The position numbers were made by a program, and so were the translations under genes. A stretch of DNA of 64,000 nucleotides from Tubiluchus corallicola (taxonomy: Eukaryota > Priapulida > Priapulimorpha > Priapulimorphida > Tubiluchidae): contig JAQGDQ010000682.1 in NCBI GenBank assembly GCA_030141605.1, positions 49,367 through 113,366 on the forward strand. The letters run 5' to 3'. Position 1 is the stretch's first letter. Every line of letters starts with the position of its first letter. Positions 45,474 through 56,634 of this stretch are shown in pieces. Under the pieces are notes generated by a model. The model did not search any database, was not told the DNA's origin, and was given only the letters and a program-made list of their open reading frames with translations.

Positions 45474-47820
45474 TCTGTCAGGTCATTTAATATCGAATAG
45501 TATTTTTTATCTTATATGGCAACGTAAAATAAGCCGACTGTGACGTAGGCCGACACCATGGCAAGCTTTAACATGACGTAATGTCACGTGATATCTGCTC
45601 TTGTTGTTTTCCAATTAACGTCGAGCATATTGGTCTATCGGTTCCGCTTCCGCTGTGACGTCAGCTCACCCAGAGGCATTCGGGACAACAGAACATGTTG
45701 GATATCAACTGTCTTTAGTAAACAACTTACAACTAGTGTCTAATCAACAGATAAACTGTTTGTACTTTTGTCATACACAAAAATTTACAAAGCAGCAGTT
45801 ATTTTTACACGAAATTAACACTTCAAGTAGCCAAAAAATGACTTCAATTTAAACAGAATGTAGAGACGAAGTTTCAAAGCACTACTAAATACAGAACGTA
45901 AGTGTAGTAAAGAAACTAAGCAAATTAGCCTTGCTTTACAATAAATGAACAACAAAAACATTAAGTCTCTCTTGCCTTTGAACATACGAACATCATTCTT
46001 ACTTGCGATGTATTTTTTCTATATTTAGCTGATCATGTGCTCGTCTGCAAGATTCATCTACTTTTCCCACTTGTTAGGCTACAGAAGTGGAATTAATTTG
46101 ATTAGTTCCATTCCACAGACGACCGTTATATCGACTGCCCGAGTTACATAAGTCCCGATGGCATCTTTCAACCATGATTATAACCAGAAAAATAGCGTAA
46201 AATTAACTAATATACAATGTTAATTGTGACCACATTTGAATTAATTTGGTTCGTAAAGATGATCTCATTTAGATTTATAAAAACTGGCCAGAAAATAAAA
46301 CATTTTGCCTAAATATTTGGTTTTACAACTTGTGCAAACCTACTTAGAGGTGCCCCAGACTGTAATTTTCACACGCAGGTTAACCTTGAATCATTTATGC
46401 CTGCAAAAGCTCGACCTTCAGTGACCTGAAGTTATGAATTTGTTCTTATATCTGTTCAGGTAGCTTTTTGACGTTTGCGGACATTAAAACAGCGTCATAT
46501 GATCGACCTAACTCGTTTTGTTAATTTGTCATTTTTAAAGTTAATCATCGAGTTGTTTTTCTCCAACTTGCAGAGTCATAAAGTACTAAACTGCGTATTT
46601 TGTATTGCAGTGATGCAAACTTTACTTCTGTAATTAGACGTCATTGGCGTAGTTTGTTATATCATTAATTGTTATTTGTGTTATTGTTGTGTGTCATGAT
46701 TTATTGTATTATTTGTATTAATTTGTAATGTGTATATGAACTTTGTAAAGTTTGAAACAAAATATTAAATCCAAAAAAATCTAAAAAAATATTTTCTTGT
46801 TAGTAAAACAGTTTGGTCAGCAACTAACAGACGTAAGCGTTGTGCATTTCTTCCCATAATAAACGAAACTGGACTGTATATTTCCATTAATTCACTTGAA
46901 ATTTCAATCGACAACAAAATCTAGAATTACGCTTATTTCTCCCGCTAACTAATGAAAAATTGAGCATTTTTCATAACAGTATTAGATGCCTGGCCATAGG
47001 CAGCTGCAGCTAAATGATGTGAAATCACCGGCGTTAAGTAAGCTCTGCAGGGGTGTGAAAAACCTTGCACGCTGATTGGGCAGTCAACGAGAATGATTGA
47101 CATTATGTTTGACGTCAATTGTTGGTTTTTCTGTTACTGCGATGGGTTACCGACGTCTTTAATTACAAACCACGTAATGAAAATCAGTTTCTTGATTGGC
47201 TTTTGAGAGATTGATTCTTCCTGAGGCCGCATTTTTGTCTGATTAATTCTTCAGTTTATTAGCGTTTTTTTCATGTAAATCAAAATATTAATTCTTGCCG
47301 ATAGCTTAAAACTATAAATGTGTTTGTTTGCTCTTGATATATGGGATTGTAATGTGATTAGACTGAAGGTTTTTGTATTTAAAAGAAGTTCTCGAAAAGC
47401 ATATTATTAGAAATTAGTATTTTGTTGATCTTTACTGTAGTTCCTAGCTAAAGATAAGATAAAAGCAAAGAACGTTTGATTAAAACATCATAATGCAAAT
47501 TCATGTTACAAGGTCAGACTGTTACGATGTCAGACGTACACGTGTATTGAATGGCAGTAATAATATAATGTAAAGTTTGGGCGTCACATCACATTGATTT
47601 TACGATAATAATTGTTTGTATCTATTTAATTTGTGCACAGTTACGTGCATGGAAAAACCTGTTCCTGGCATTTTACGTACCAGGTTTTCCCCAGGGATCT
47701 ATTTCCTGCCTACGCTTTTATAGTATCATAACTGTATTTAGGCGGTTATGTAGTTAATAAACGGGTGAAAGCAGCGATTCACTTGACTTTAATGTTATTC
47801 ATTATACAATTAAGCTGCAG
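45474..47820. other. Non-coding stretch
   Basis: No exon, RNA or repeat recognised over 2.3 kb. Could hold unrecognised regulatory DNA. Confidence 0.4.
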
Positions 47821-47835
47821 AAGACTACGCTTTTA

Positions 47836-47984
47836 CTATATATTTATTTATATTTATATTTATTTATATATAAATATTTATTATATATATTTATATAGAT
47901 TTATTCTACAGTAATTTGTTTTATGTATATATATATATATATATATATAATAGACATACACACACTAACACACACACACACACA

Positions 47985-48041
<57 letters not shown>

Positions 48042-48055
48042 ACACACACACTTCC
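47836..48055. repeat. Microsatellite cluster (TTTA/TA, then CA/CGCA)
   Basis: AT-rich TTTATA words (47840-47905), (TA)n at about 47925-47950, then (CA)n with an internal (CGCA)n block at about 47985-48004. Confidence 0.95.
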
Positions 48056-48190
48056 GATAGGAAAATAATTTTCTGCCAAGGAATTGTACAGATAAGAAGC
48101 CAGTGGGAAGATACTACCCCATTTTCAAATACGATTAAAAGTATACATTTTAACACAATTAATGCTGCAAAAGCGTTTCTGGCAATAAAC
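48056..48190 (+). mobile_element. Deleted fragment related to the 51 kb inverted-repeat elements
   Basis: AATAATTTTCTGCCAAGGAA and GATAAGAAGCC match 51018-51066, the spacer of the inverted pair. The sequence then jumps at GTGGGAAG to TACTACCCCATTTT, CATTTTAACACAATTAAT and GCAAAAGCGTTTCTGG, matching the element-B interior near 51205-51290. It is therefore a deletion derivative of a larger repeat spanning both. Confidence 0.75.
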
Positions 48191-48193
48191 AAT

Positions 48194-48194
48194 C

Positions 48195-48225
<31 letters not shown>

Positions 48226-48320
48226 TGTATGTATGTATGTATGTATGTATGTATGTATGTATGTATGTATGTATGTATGTATGTATGTATGTATGTATGT
48301 ATGTATGTATGTATGTATAT
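48194..48320. repeat. (ATGT)n tetranucleotide microsatellite
   Basis: About 31 perfect units. Confidence 0.98.
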
Positions 48321-48639
48321 ACAATAATTGTTCTACGTTTCCGACAGTTCTTATAAAGATTCGTCAGAGAGCCACTAATCTTGCTTTATAGGGGTAAGTA
48401 ATTATGGATCCAAGTTGATCACAATCAGTTTTACTGTCCTAATTCACAGTCCACTGAAATGTGGCACATAAAGGGACATTATTAAATCAATAGCAATCTA
48501 TTAGTCATGGTCGATATCTGGTATTAAACATTTGACACGTCACATGTCTATGCGAGCTGTAGTTACATTACATACAGTTTAATAGTTAGTTGATAAGCAA
48601 AGCGCGCGAGGCTGATGAGTTTTGATAGGGCGTGAAAAA

Positions 48640-48806
48640 ATGTGTATTTCAATTCAATTTCAATTTATTTATCTCTTTAAAGTGTTACAATAAAACATAA
48701 TTAATAAAAGAATCTCTAATAAATTTTGAAAAATGGTTAAAATATAAGATCTAGAACTAGAGAAAGGATAGCGAAAAGACTATAAAGTCACCTAGTCTGC
48801 TATCGT
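48640..48806 (-). mobile_element. LINE 3' end with conserved hairpin, copy 2
   Basis: On the minus strand a hairpin (48805-48766; outer stem GATAGC/GCTATC, inner GACT/AGTC) is followed about 100 bases later by a tail GAGATAAATAAATTGAAATT and GAATTG. This arrangement fits a CR1/L2-like LINE 3' end. The hairpin has the same architecture as 22084-22123 with different paired bases. Confidence 0.6.
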
Positions 48807-49289
48807 TTATGTTTTCGGTTAACAATCGACTTTACCATTTTAGGTGCTACTCGAATTATTTTCTCGCGTTTACGAGATAAAATTATCTCGTATCAAATTA
48901 ATTTTTTTATTTACCTGTTAATCGTTACCTGATTCACCTTTTGTCAATTGGCTTCTTTAGCTTTTTGGAGTTGCACGAACGTTGCCTTTTGAATTTTTTT
49001 TGCTTTAACCCAGTTTTAATATTGCCATATTTTTACCATTCATTTATATGTTCAAAAATCCGAAATATTCAAAACGTAAAATAAGCACCAACAATTTTAA
49101 ATTGCTCTAAACTCAATCAAGACTCAATTAAATTTTAGTAAGGTTCATAAGTTTACTATTATGTTTTTTGTCAAGGTTATTATAATTTCTTTTAAGACGT
49201 AGTCCAAGGATAACTCCTTAAATAATTCGATGTTTATTTCAAAGGTGGTCCCGATTATTGTATGATAAAACCATGAGAACCAGCGATAC

Positions 49290-49375
49290 AATCTGGTAAG
49301 ACTACGTCGGGAGTTGAACCCTTAACCTCCCGTTTAGGATGAAAGCACGCTATCACTGAGCTTATACCACCCGGA
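49290..49375 (-). mobile_element. tRNA-derived sequence (SINE head or tRNA pseudogene)
   Basis: The minus strand has a good A-box (TATAAGCTCAGTGATAGCG) and a B-box (GGGTTCAACTCCC) at near-normal tRNA spacing. The acceptor stem does not pair and the anticodon arm is irregular, so it is not a functional tRNA. Confidence 0.55.
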
Positions 49376-50204
49376 ATAAAATGTAATTATTTATGCTTTG
49401 CTGTTAGAATTTGGTATTTTAAATTTGTCCACTGCCCTGAGTTTCCGTAGCAGTAACGGTTAAACTTCAATAGCAAATAGTTATACACGAGGGCTACAGT
49501 AATGTTTATGATTATAACAAGTCAATGCTTCCAGTTTATATTTATGAATGTAGCTTAAGATTATGTTTAGATAGTTTACGATAATTCATGTACTTTATTA
49601 GCTTCATTTTTTATCACAAACTCGTCTAGATAAAGTAATACCAAGCTGCCTTTTTATTTGTCGAATTGCTCGACAGATGGCGCAGGGCAGTTAGCTTTTG
49701 ATTCTGCCCAGCCAGCCAGTACATTCTCGCGAAGTTTTCAGCTTTCGCATGTTGGACAGGATTTCATAATTATTTTTAAGAAGTGGTGCTGACAAGCCAC
49801 TGGCGTAGCAGTGTCTAGTTTTTTTGGTGGATTACTGCTGCGTTTACCTGTCTGAAGGCAGATTTCTTTTATTTTAGAATTCTGCCTGCCCAATGTCTAC
49901 AATGTGATGGGCGTATGATGATAATGAATTATTTTTAACTGTAGTTATACATTATATATTATATTATACATTATATACATCATGATAAAAAACTTATTAT
50001 TTTCCTTAAATTAATGCTTATAAAAATTTTAAGTGCATTGAAAATGGAAGTTAATAAGTTAGTTTTTAACATCTATTAACTGAGTACAAACAGTTATGGT
50101 TGTCAAACTGTATCCTTAATGTTAAACCAGGCTAACAGAAAACATATAAAAAACAGGATATTTTTGTTTACGAATCTTGTAATAACTACGTAATATACCA
50201 GAAC
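49376..50204. other. Non-coding stretch
   Basis: Nothing recognised. Confidence 0.4.
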
Positions 50205-50208
50205 TTAA

Positions 50209-50800
50209 AGCAAAACCGGACCCAATCTTAAGCTGTAGGTCAAAACTTTGGAACACATTTTTTCAAAAATGACTTGCGTGAAAGAATGATTACCACACAA
50301 ACACAATTTCACGTTCGAGCCACTAGTTCTTCGCCGTTACATGCATTCCGTCATTCGCTAGTTAGACGGGCACTAGCGCCTGCATTTCGGAAACGCGTTT
50401 TGCACAAACAGGTATTGCACCTCTCAGTTCAGATGTGTTACTTTGTGACGCACTTTGCACGTTCGACAGTTCACGCGTGAGCACAGCGGTAAATTTGAAA
50501 TTGGAATTTTTATCTTAAAACTTGCCTAGTTTTAGTACAACACACTGAATACCTTACAGTAGCACTGTACTTCAATTTTTATTTTCACAGACACGTACAA
50601 TACGCTCGTAGAATATTTTTCCTGTTGAAAATTATGTTAGTTTGTGATGTCATCAGTAGTTGGGCTCGCACGCCGTTAATTAATATTTTAATCTATTATT
50701 TATTTATCAGAAACGCGTTTGCAGTATTAATTGTGTCAAAATGGATACTTTGATCGTACTTGGAAATGCGGTAGTGTATGAAAAATCATCCTGTCTTCCT
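50209..50800 (-). mobile_element. TTAA-target MITE, subfamily B, copy 1
   Basis: Perfect TTAA flanks (50205-50208 and 50801-50804). Inverted, the right end reads AGGAAGACAGGATGATTTTT. The left end reads AGCAAAACCGGACCCAATCT. Both follow the AGGAARACCGGAYGATTGT consensus of subfamily A, and the subterminal CATCACAAACTAAC block is shared too. The interior (GAACTAGTGGC, CTAGTGCCCGTCTAACTAGC) is specific to subfamily B. Confidence 0.85.
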
Positions 50801-51177
50801 TTAAGTTTAATTTCACCTGATTTGTGGTGACGATTATTTCCTTCACCGTTCTTTCTTAGACGACCAAAAAAATTATTGGCTATTTGAAGGACTCACAGGA
50901 GCGAGAGTCAAATTTGAAATATGAATGTACAGAGAATTAAAACCGTGTAACAATATTTCAGTGTTGGAAGAATCTGTTGGTGTTTTTCTTCAATCAAGCG
51001 AGATTTTAGTGTTCGGGGAAATAATTTTCTGCCAAGGAATTGTATAGATAAGAAGCCCGTGGGAAAATTGAAGTAAAAACAGTCAAGAAGCAGCAGAAAA
51101 TGAGTTTTTCAGCTAGCGAGGGTTGCTCCCGAGAGCATCTTTTGTAGAAGCTGTTTCCTAGTTAATGGCATGTTTAA

Positions 51178-51795
51178 AGGAAGACAGGATAATTTTTCAT
51201 ATACTACCCCAATTTTTAAATACGATTAAAATACGATCAAATACGCTTACATTTTAACACAATTAATCCTGCAAAAGCGTTTCTGGTAATTAAATTATAG
51301 ACTAAAATCTTAAGCCCAATAAGCCCAACTATTTATGATATCACAAACTAACATAATTTTCGACAGCAAAAATATTCTACGAGCGTGTTGCACGTGTATG
51401 CAAAAGCGAAAATTGAAGTACAGTGCTATTGTAAGATATTCTGCATGTTGTACAAAAACCAGGTGAGTTTTAAGATAAAAATTCACATTTCAAATTTACC
51501 ACTGTGCTCATGCTTGAGCTGTCGAACGTGTGTAGTTCGTCACGAACGAACACTTCTGAACTGAGAGGTTCAGCACTTGTTTTATGAGCAATGCGTTTCC
51601 GAAATGCAGGTGCTAGTGCCCGTCTAACTAGCGAATGGCGAAATACATGTAACAGCGAACAACTAGTGGCGCGAACACGGAACTGGGTTTGTCTGGTAAT
51701 AATTCTTTCACGTAAGTGGTTTTTGAAAGACTAGTATTCCTTTCAATATTTTAAAAAGTAGATTGTTTTGACCCACAGTTTAAGACAGACTTGAT
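51178..51795 (+). mobile_element. TTAA-target MITE, subfamily B, copy 2 (inverted partner)
   Basis: Begins after TTAA (51174-51177) with AGGAAGACAGGATAATTTTT. It matches the inverse of copy 1 over nearly its whole length, including CTAGTGCCCGTCTAACTAGC. The right terminus after about 51785 is diverged or lost. The two copies form an inverted repeat of about 600 bp arms. Confidence 0.85.
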
Positions 51796-52204
51796 TCGTA
51801 CTGTGAACCTGTTCACTATTGAATACGATTAATTTTACGGGAAAGCGTTAATCTGCATTATGTGACCTGCATTGCAGATGAATAGAATATCCCTATACAA
51901 ATATTAACTGCTTTAATTGCCCGCGTGCCACGTTACACAGTACACATTTACTGCAATAGAATACGACCGTTATAGACAGTTTTATATACGACTGATATAT
52001 TAATATCAGCTGCAGCATCGCCGAGGTACCAAGACGATGTTTGTGCGTGCAGTCAGCTTCCCTCAGGAACGGATGCTGAATTGACGATGTTAATTGCTTG
52101 TTCATTAGATGTTGGCGAAGTTAATCAGCTGGCTTAGCTAGACTGTGCACACTAAATTGAACGTTTATTCTACACTGTATGGCAAAAATTCTAAACTAAG
52201 GAAG
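51796..52204. other. Non-coding spacer
   Basis: Nothing recognised. Confidence 0.35.
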
Positions 52205-52436
52205 GTTTACTCCTCTACACATGGCCGTGGGGTCACTTGACCTCCTCCGCCCTCTAGCCGTTGACTGCTTGTGCAGTTCCTCCGCCTAGTGTCGAGATAC
52301 AGTGTGGGCATCCCGCAAGCCTACAGCACCTGGTATTCCTAGGCGTTCACCCATCCAAGTACTAACCAGGCTCTACGTTGCTTAACTTCGGTGATCACAC
52401 GAGAACCGGTGTTTTCAACGTGATTTGGCCGTACTT
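52205..52436 (-). mobile_element. 5S rRNA-derived element or 5S pseudogene (5S part 52317-52436)
   Basis: On the minus strand 52436-52317 is exactly 120 nt and aligns end to end with animal 5S rRNA. It has TACGGCC at the start, a box-A-like GAAGTTAAGCAACG, a perfect box C GGTTAGTACTTGGATGGG and a 3' GGTGCTGTAGGCTT. The 5' half carries many changes. No T-run follows the 5S end; instead a GC-rich body of about 110 nt continues (GGCGGAGGAACTGCACAAGC, GTCAACGGCTAGAGGGCGGA). A true 5S gene should terminate in T's, so a 5S-headed SINE (SINE3 type) or a pseudogene is more likely. The intact box C keeps TFIIIA/Pol III activity possible. Confidence 0.8.
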
Positions 52437-53210
52437 CTATTATATACTGCCTATTATATCACATTGACTGTTGTATTTATTTGCGAAACTTTGATGAATT
52501 GTACTTCCTAGACATACTAGTAACAGCAGTAACAGCGACAACGACAACGACAACGACAACGACAAGAACAGGCTACGCAATCAGAACCTAATTATACATT
52601 TTCACTAGAAGCTGATGCTGTTTGATGTTAAGCGTTCTTGTGCTAAACGACTTAGCTTTGTGTTTGTGCCACTGAGGACTAGAGTAATTTACTTGAACAA
52701 AGTCAAGTTTTCTTTTGATCAGCAGTTTAGCTCTTATATTGATGATTAACCCGTAAATGTTCAAGACGGGATTATTAGCTGCCCATATTAAACAATAGGC
52801 CTATTTATAATTGTGTACAAGCCAAAGCAAAATGAATGAGAGAGAAAGTCGCAAAACTTTGCCTGTGTCCAACACAGGAACTCAAATTTTTATCCTCTAA
52901 ATGGAATTTGGAAATTTTAATGTTGATCACAGGGTCTAATGCAGGAGATAATTGAGTCTACTGAGCTATGTCAAGTTGCTGATAATTTCCTGAAATTTTG
53001 TAATGTTTTAGTGTTAGGTGAAAGTGGTAGTATACATACATACAAGATCTGACAAGTCTGTACGTAATTTGTGCAAAAATTGTAAATAGTCTGCACTGAA
53101 TGCAGGAGAGTATTTAACTGAGATCAGTTTATCTTCGCCAGGAAGTGGGTTGCTAGAAATCTGATTTCTTACCTGTTAAATTCTTTACACTTGTTTCCTG
53201 CAAAGTAATA
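52437..53210. other. Non-coding stretch
   Basis: A short ACGACA run at 52538-52562. Nothing else recognised. Confidence 0.4.
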
Positions 53211-53211
53211 C

Positions 53212-54200
53212 AGAGTAGTACGACTATTCACTTACTTATTCCAATGCAGTATACGGTAATTTACTTGTTTACCACAGTGTACAGTAGTTCACTTACTTAC
53301 TGGAAAAGATTATGGTAGGGTTAGGGTTATGGGTTTGGGTTAGGGATGTGGGTTAGGGTTAGGGTTGAGATTTTGGGTTAGATATGTGCAGTAATTCACT
53401 TCCTTGCTGCTAAACAATGTGCAGTAATTCACTTCCTTGCTGCTAAACAATGTGCAGTAATTCACTTCCATGCTGCTAAACAATGAGCAGTAATTCAGTT
53501 GCTTGCTGTTAAACAATGAGCAGTAATTCACTTGCTTGCTGCTAAACAATGAGCAGTAATTCAGTTGCTTGCTGTTAAACAATGAGCAGTAATTCACTTG
53601 CTTGCTGCTAAACAATGAGCAGTAATTCACTTGCTTGCTGCTAAACAATGAGTAGTAATTCACTTGCTTGCTGCTAAACAATGTGCAGTAATTCACTTCC
53701 TTGCTGCTAAACAATGTGCAGTAATTCACTTCCTTGCTGCTAAACAATGTGCAGTAATTCACTTCCTTGCTTCTAAACAATGTGCAGTAATTCACTTGCT
53801 TGCTGCTAAACAATGTGCAGTAATTCACTTGCTTGGTGCTAAACAATGTGCAGTAATTCACTTGCTTGCTGCTAAACAATGTGCAGTAATTCACTTGCTT
53901 GCTTCTAAACAATTTGCAGTAATTCACTTGCTTGCTGCTAAACAACGAGCAGTAATGCACTTCCTTGCTGCTAAACAATGTGCAGTAATTCACTTCCTTG
54001 CTGCTAAACAATGAACAGTAATGCATTTTCTTGCTTCTAAACAATGAGCAGTGATTCACTTGCTTGCTGCTAAACAATGTGCAGTAATTCACTTCCTTGC
54101 TGCTAAACAACGAGCAGTAATGCACTTTCTTGCTTCTAAACAATGTGCAGTAATTTGCTTGATCAGTTGCAAAGCAATTTACAGTAATTCACTTGATTAC
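53212..54200. repeat. 33-bp minisatellite, about 24 good copies plus degenerate edge
   Basis: The unit is CTTGCTGCTAAACAATGTGC then AGTAATTCACTTC. Copies at 53385-54190 are close to identical. Diverged units (CAGTAGTTCACTTACTTACT and similar) lie at about 53212-53305, before a telomere-like tract. Minus and plus strands are both open with 11-residue repeats; no protein evidence. Confidence 0.93.
53314..53380 (+). repeat. Interstitial telomere-like (TTAGGG) tract
   Basis: About ten degenerate units (GGTAGGGTTAGGGTTATGGG, then GTTTGGGTTAGGGATGTGGG, then GTTAGGGTTAGGG) are embedded between diverged and well-conserved parts of the 33-bp array. Confidence 0.85.
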
Positions 54201-54391
54201 AGCAACATTTTTCAGCTGCTTGATTTATTTTTCTTTTTCATATGTAATTTATCTTGATTAATTTTAATCACACAACATTTAATTTTACAAAAATATTTAT
54301 ATTTTTAAGTGGATATTTGCCAGCTTTGTTACTGTCCATAGTTTTCACGGATAAACTAAAGAAACGGCTTCATTAAACACAAACATCAGCG

Positions 54392-54531
54392 TCAGCGTTT
54401 GCGACTGCGACTACTTCTCCGTGTGGATCTGGAACGTCTCCGTTTTTGAGACTTGCTTCTTGATGCCCTTCTGCCCTGGCTGGACCTCCCACGCCCGCTG
54501 CGGCTTCTCTTTCGACGATTATATCGGGAAA
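54392..54531 (-). CDS. RS-domain protein, terminal coding exon
   Basis: The minus strand encodes 46 residues rich in R/S: RRKRSRSGRGRSS, SRSKSQKRRRSRST and RRSSRSRKR before TGA at 54394-54392. The exon begins after a strong 3' splice site (a T-rich run then TTTCTTAG). Joined to the exon at 56635-56680, the frame is kept (46 + 140 nt = 62 codons including the stop). RS domains mark splicing factors and other nuclear RNA-processing proteins, where serines are phosphorylated by SRPK/CLK kinases. The identity of the protein cannot be fixed from its tail. AATAAA on the minus strand near 54226 would give a short 3' UTR abutting the minisatellite. Confidence 0.7.
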
Positions 54532-54568
54532 CTAAGAAATCAAAACAAAAAAAATCAGCAATAATTGG

Positions 54569-54730
54569 AAAGGCACGTTCAGACCGGAGACCCTTTTCTT
54601 GTGAGTTCTCCGTGCGCTTTGCTGAATGTCAGAACTGTCAGCAACTCTCGGAGAGTTGAACTCGCAAAGTCGTTCACACCTGCGAGTTTGCTCTCAGTGT
54701 GAAAACTCTTTAGTGTGAACGTACCATAAG
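54569..54730. mobile_element. Fold-back MITE, family C, copy 2 (intronic)
   Basis: The left end reads AAGGCACGTTCAGACCGG and the inverse of the right end ATGGTACGTTCACACTAA. The interior has AACTCTCGGAGAGTT and mirrored CTCGCAA/TTGTGAG parts. It is related to 33-231 by its ends. It lies inside the intron of the RS-domain gene. Confidence 0.6.
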
Positions 54731-55312
54731 CCACGAGACTTATTTCCTGAATATCAGTTAATGAATGAAAGATTATTACAATAACAAGGATATTTTGCCG
54801 CTTTTATTTATTTTACCAAACTGAATTTCAATTTTACACCAGAACACAAGACACGCCTTACAAAAGTACAAACCAGCCATGAGATAAAATAGAAACATAG
54901 AAACAGGAACATGTACAATTGTAATTGTACGTAGTTATAATTATCACATTAGTAGGTGTAGCAAAGTTTAACAAAGCTAGTTAACTTCATTTTGCGTTCA
55001 CGCGCTGCACTGTACTCTTTGTATAAAACTAATCATTAGCTTAATTTTGTAATTAAATTATAATGAATGCATTGAAGTAGAAAAACAGGCGTAGTTAATC
55101 ATTTGTAGAAGAATGCTGCAAACACGAGGACAGGAAGTGACGTCACACGTTTACACTTAGCTACAAAATCTTTTCATCTTCAATTTTTCATTGGTTACAC
55201 TGATGACGTATCGTATTGTTAACGTGTATTTTGGATTTTTAATGTGACTCCTTCCCTATTTGTATCGCATTAATTTACGGTTTAGTAAAATTTAATAAAT
55301 GTAATATATATG
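54731..55312. other. Intronic non-coding stretch
   Basis: Nothing recognised apart from AT-rich sequence. Confidence 0.4.
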
Positions 55313-55540
55313 CTGGTTTGGGTGTATATTTCGGACTGAAACCATGCGGTCTTGAGTTCGAGTCTAACCGCTGCCAACACCAAGGCTTGTACCCTACATG
55401 TTATTCGTTATTTGTGTGTCGCGCCCCCCTACCTCTATAACCGTTAGTGCTAATGTCGTCTCTTAGAATGAGCCACGGTGTCTTTGTCTTCTGACCTTCC
55501 CTTTCGCACGAAATAAAGATTGAAAAAAATGATCCAAATC
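55313..55540 (+). mobile_element. tRNA-derived SINE with poly-A-like tail (intronic)
   Basis: A tRNA-like head contains the B-box-like GGTCTTGAGTTCGAGTCTAA (from 55351) after CGGACTGAAACCATGC. The body of about 130 bp includes CCTACCTCTATAACCG. The end is AAATAAAGATTGAAAAAAAT, a LINE-like A-rich tail. Head, body and tail order is that of a SINE. Confidence 0.6.
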
Positions 55541-55923
55541 TATGAGTATGTTACACTTGACTATGCCTGTTAAAGTGCGTTTAACTCACAAAAAACCAAC
55601 GACAACAATACGAAATCACCGTATGATTTCTCGTAGGTCCATGCTCACAACGGACAAAACCACGAAAGAAACATTTAATTTTGAATAAAGAACATTTATT
55701 TTAATATCTGATCCTGCCGCCATTCACAGCTAATGGTGATGTGGTTCATTATTGTCAAAAACCTTGTTGATTTTTGAATTTTAATTTTTGTCGATAAGCT
55801 TTATGACAATTAAAAAGTTGACTATAATATCGCAAACTCGGAAAAAATATTAAAACACATTTATAATTATATCTATTCGTGATAAGTTTTAAGTGAAGCC
55901 GGTGAATGAATCAGAATGTATAA
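55541..55923. other. Intronic non-coding stretch
   Basis: Nothing recognised. Confidence 0.35.
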
Positions 55924-55927
55924 TTAA

Positions 55928-56470
55928 AGGAAAACCGGATGATTGTGTAAACGTTAGTTCAGAATAAAGAATGCTCTAAAATATTGAAAACTACAATGGC
56001 TTTTTCTAAATCAAGCTTAGATTAAATAATAATTACCTCGGACACTCAAATTTTGTTAAACTTTCAAAGCTACACGCGGCTGTATGAATCTACTAAGATT
56101 TGCAGCGGCGCCTTTTTGTCACGTGCGCGTGATCGACAAATAGAAGGCGGTATCGTGATAACCATGATCATGAACTGCAGTGTTAGTTTCTGACGTCATT
56201 TGATGTAAAGCCCATTTTCGTGACACCATGCGTTTAAACAGTACTGTAACACTTATGCAAATGTGCTTGATGCGCAAGGGAAGACGCCTGCCATTCCATA
56301 AACTGTGGTTAGTTTCTGACGTAAGCAATAGCTGTGTTCCTTTGCCGTTAATTAACTTTCTAAGCTAATTATTCAAGTATAAGGAACAATTGTTATTATA
56401 GGCAAGAAAATGTATATTTAGGACAGTAAATTAAAATGAGATGGAGTCTAAACAATCGTCCGGTCTTCCT
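55928..56470 (-). mobile_element. TTAA-target MITE, subfamily A, copy 4 (best ends; intronic)
   Basis: Perfect TTAA flanks (55924-55927 and 56471-56474). The left end is AGGAAAACCGGATGATTGT and the inverse of the right end is AGGAAGACCGGACGATTGT, a 19-bp terminal inverted repeat with two differences. The interior is homologous to copies 1-3 in inverse orientation. It sits in the intron between the two RS-domain exons, 165 bp from the upstream exon's donor site. Confidence 0.92.
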
Positions 56471-56634
56471 TTAAATCTTATGAATTGTAAATAGTTTTCT
56501 GGGATGAAATGTTGCTGTTAATAAGTTGTCATCATTATTTGTATTGCCACCTTCGTTGGTTTTGTTCTTTTTCTAAAATGTTTGTAATTGTTTTGCATTT
56601 CTTCCATTCAAAAATATGAAATAACAAAACTTAC

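Noticed and set aside
49290-49375. Functional tRNA gene
   Set aside because: A and B boxes are good but acceptor and anticodon stems do not fold. Similar problems apply at 27055, 43541 and 58030.
52317-52436. Functional 5S rRNA gene
   Set aside because: The 5' half is diverged, no T-run terminator follows, and a non-5S body continues directly.
53340-54143. 267-codon minus-strand frame with 11-residue repeats
   Set aside because: Satellite with unit 33 bp; the opposite strand is also open; telomere-like DNA provides part of it.
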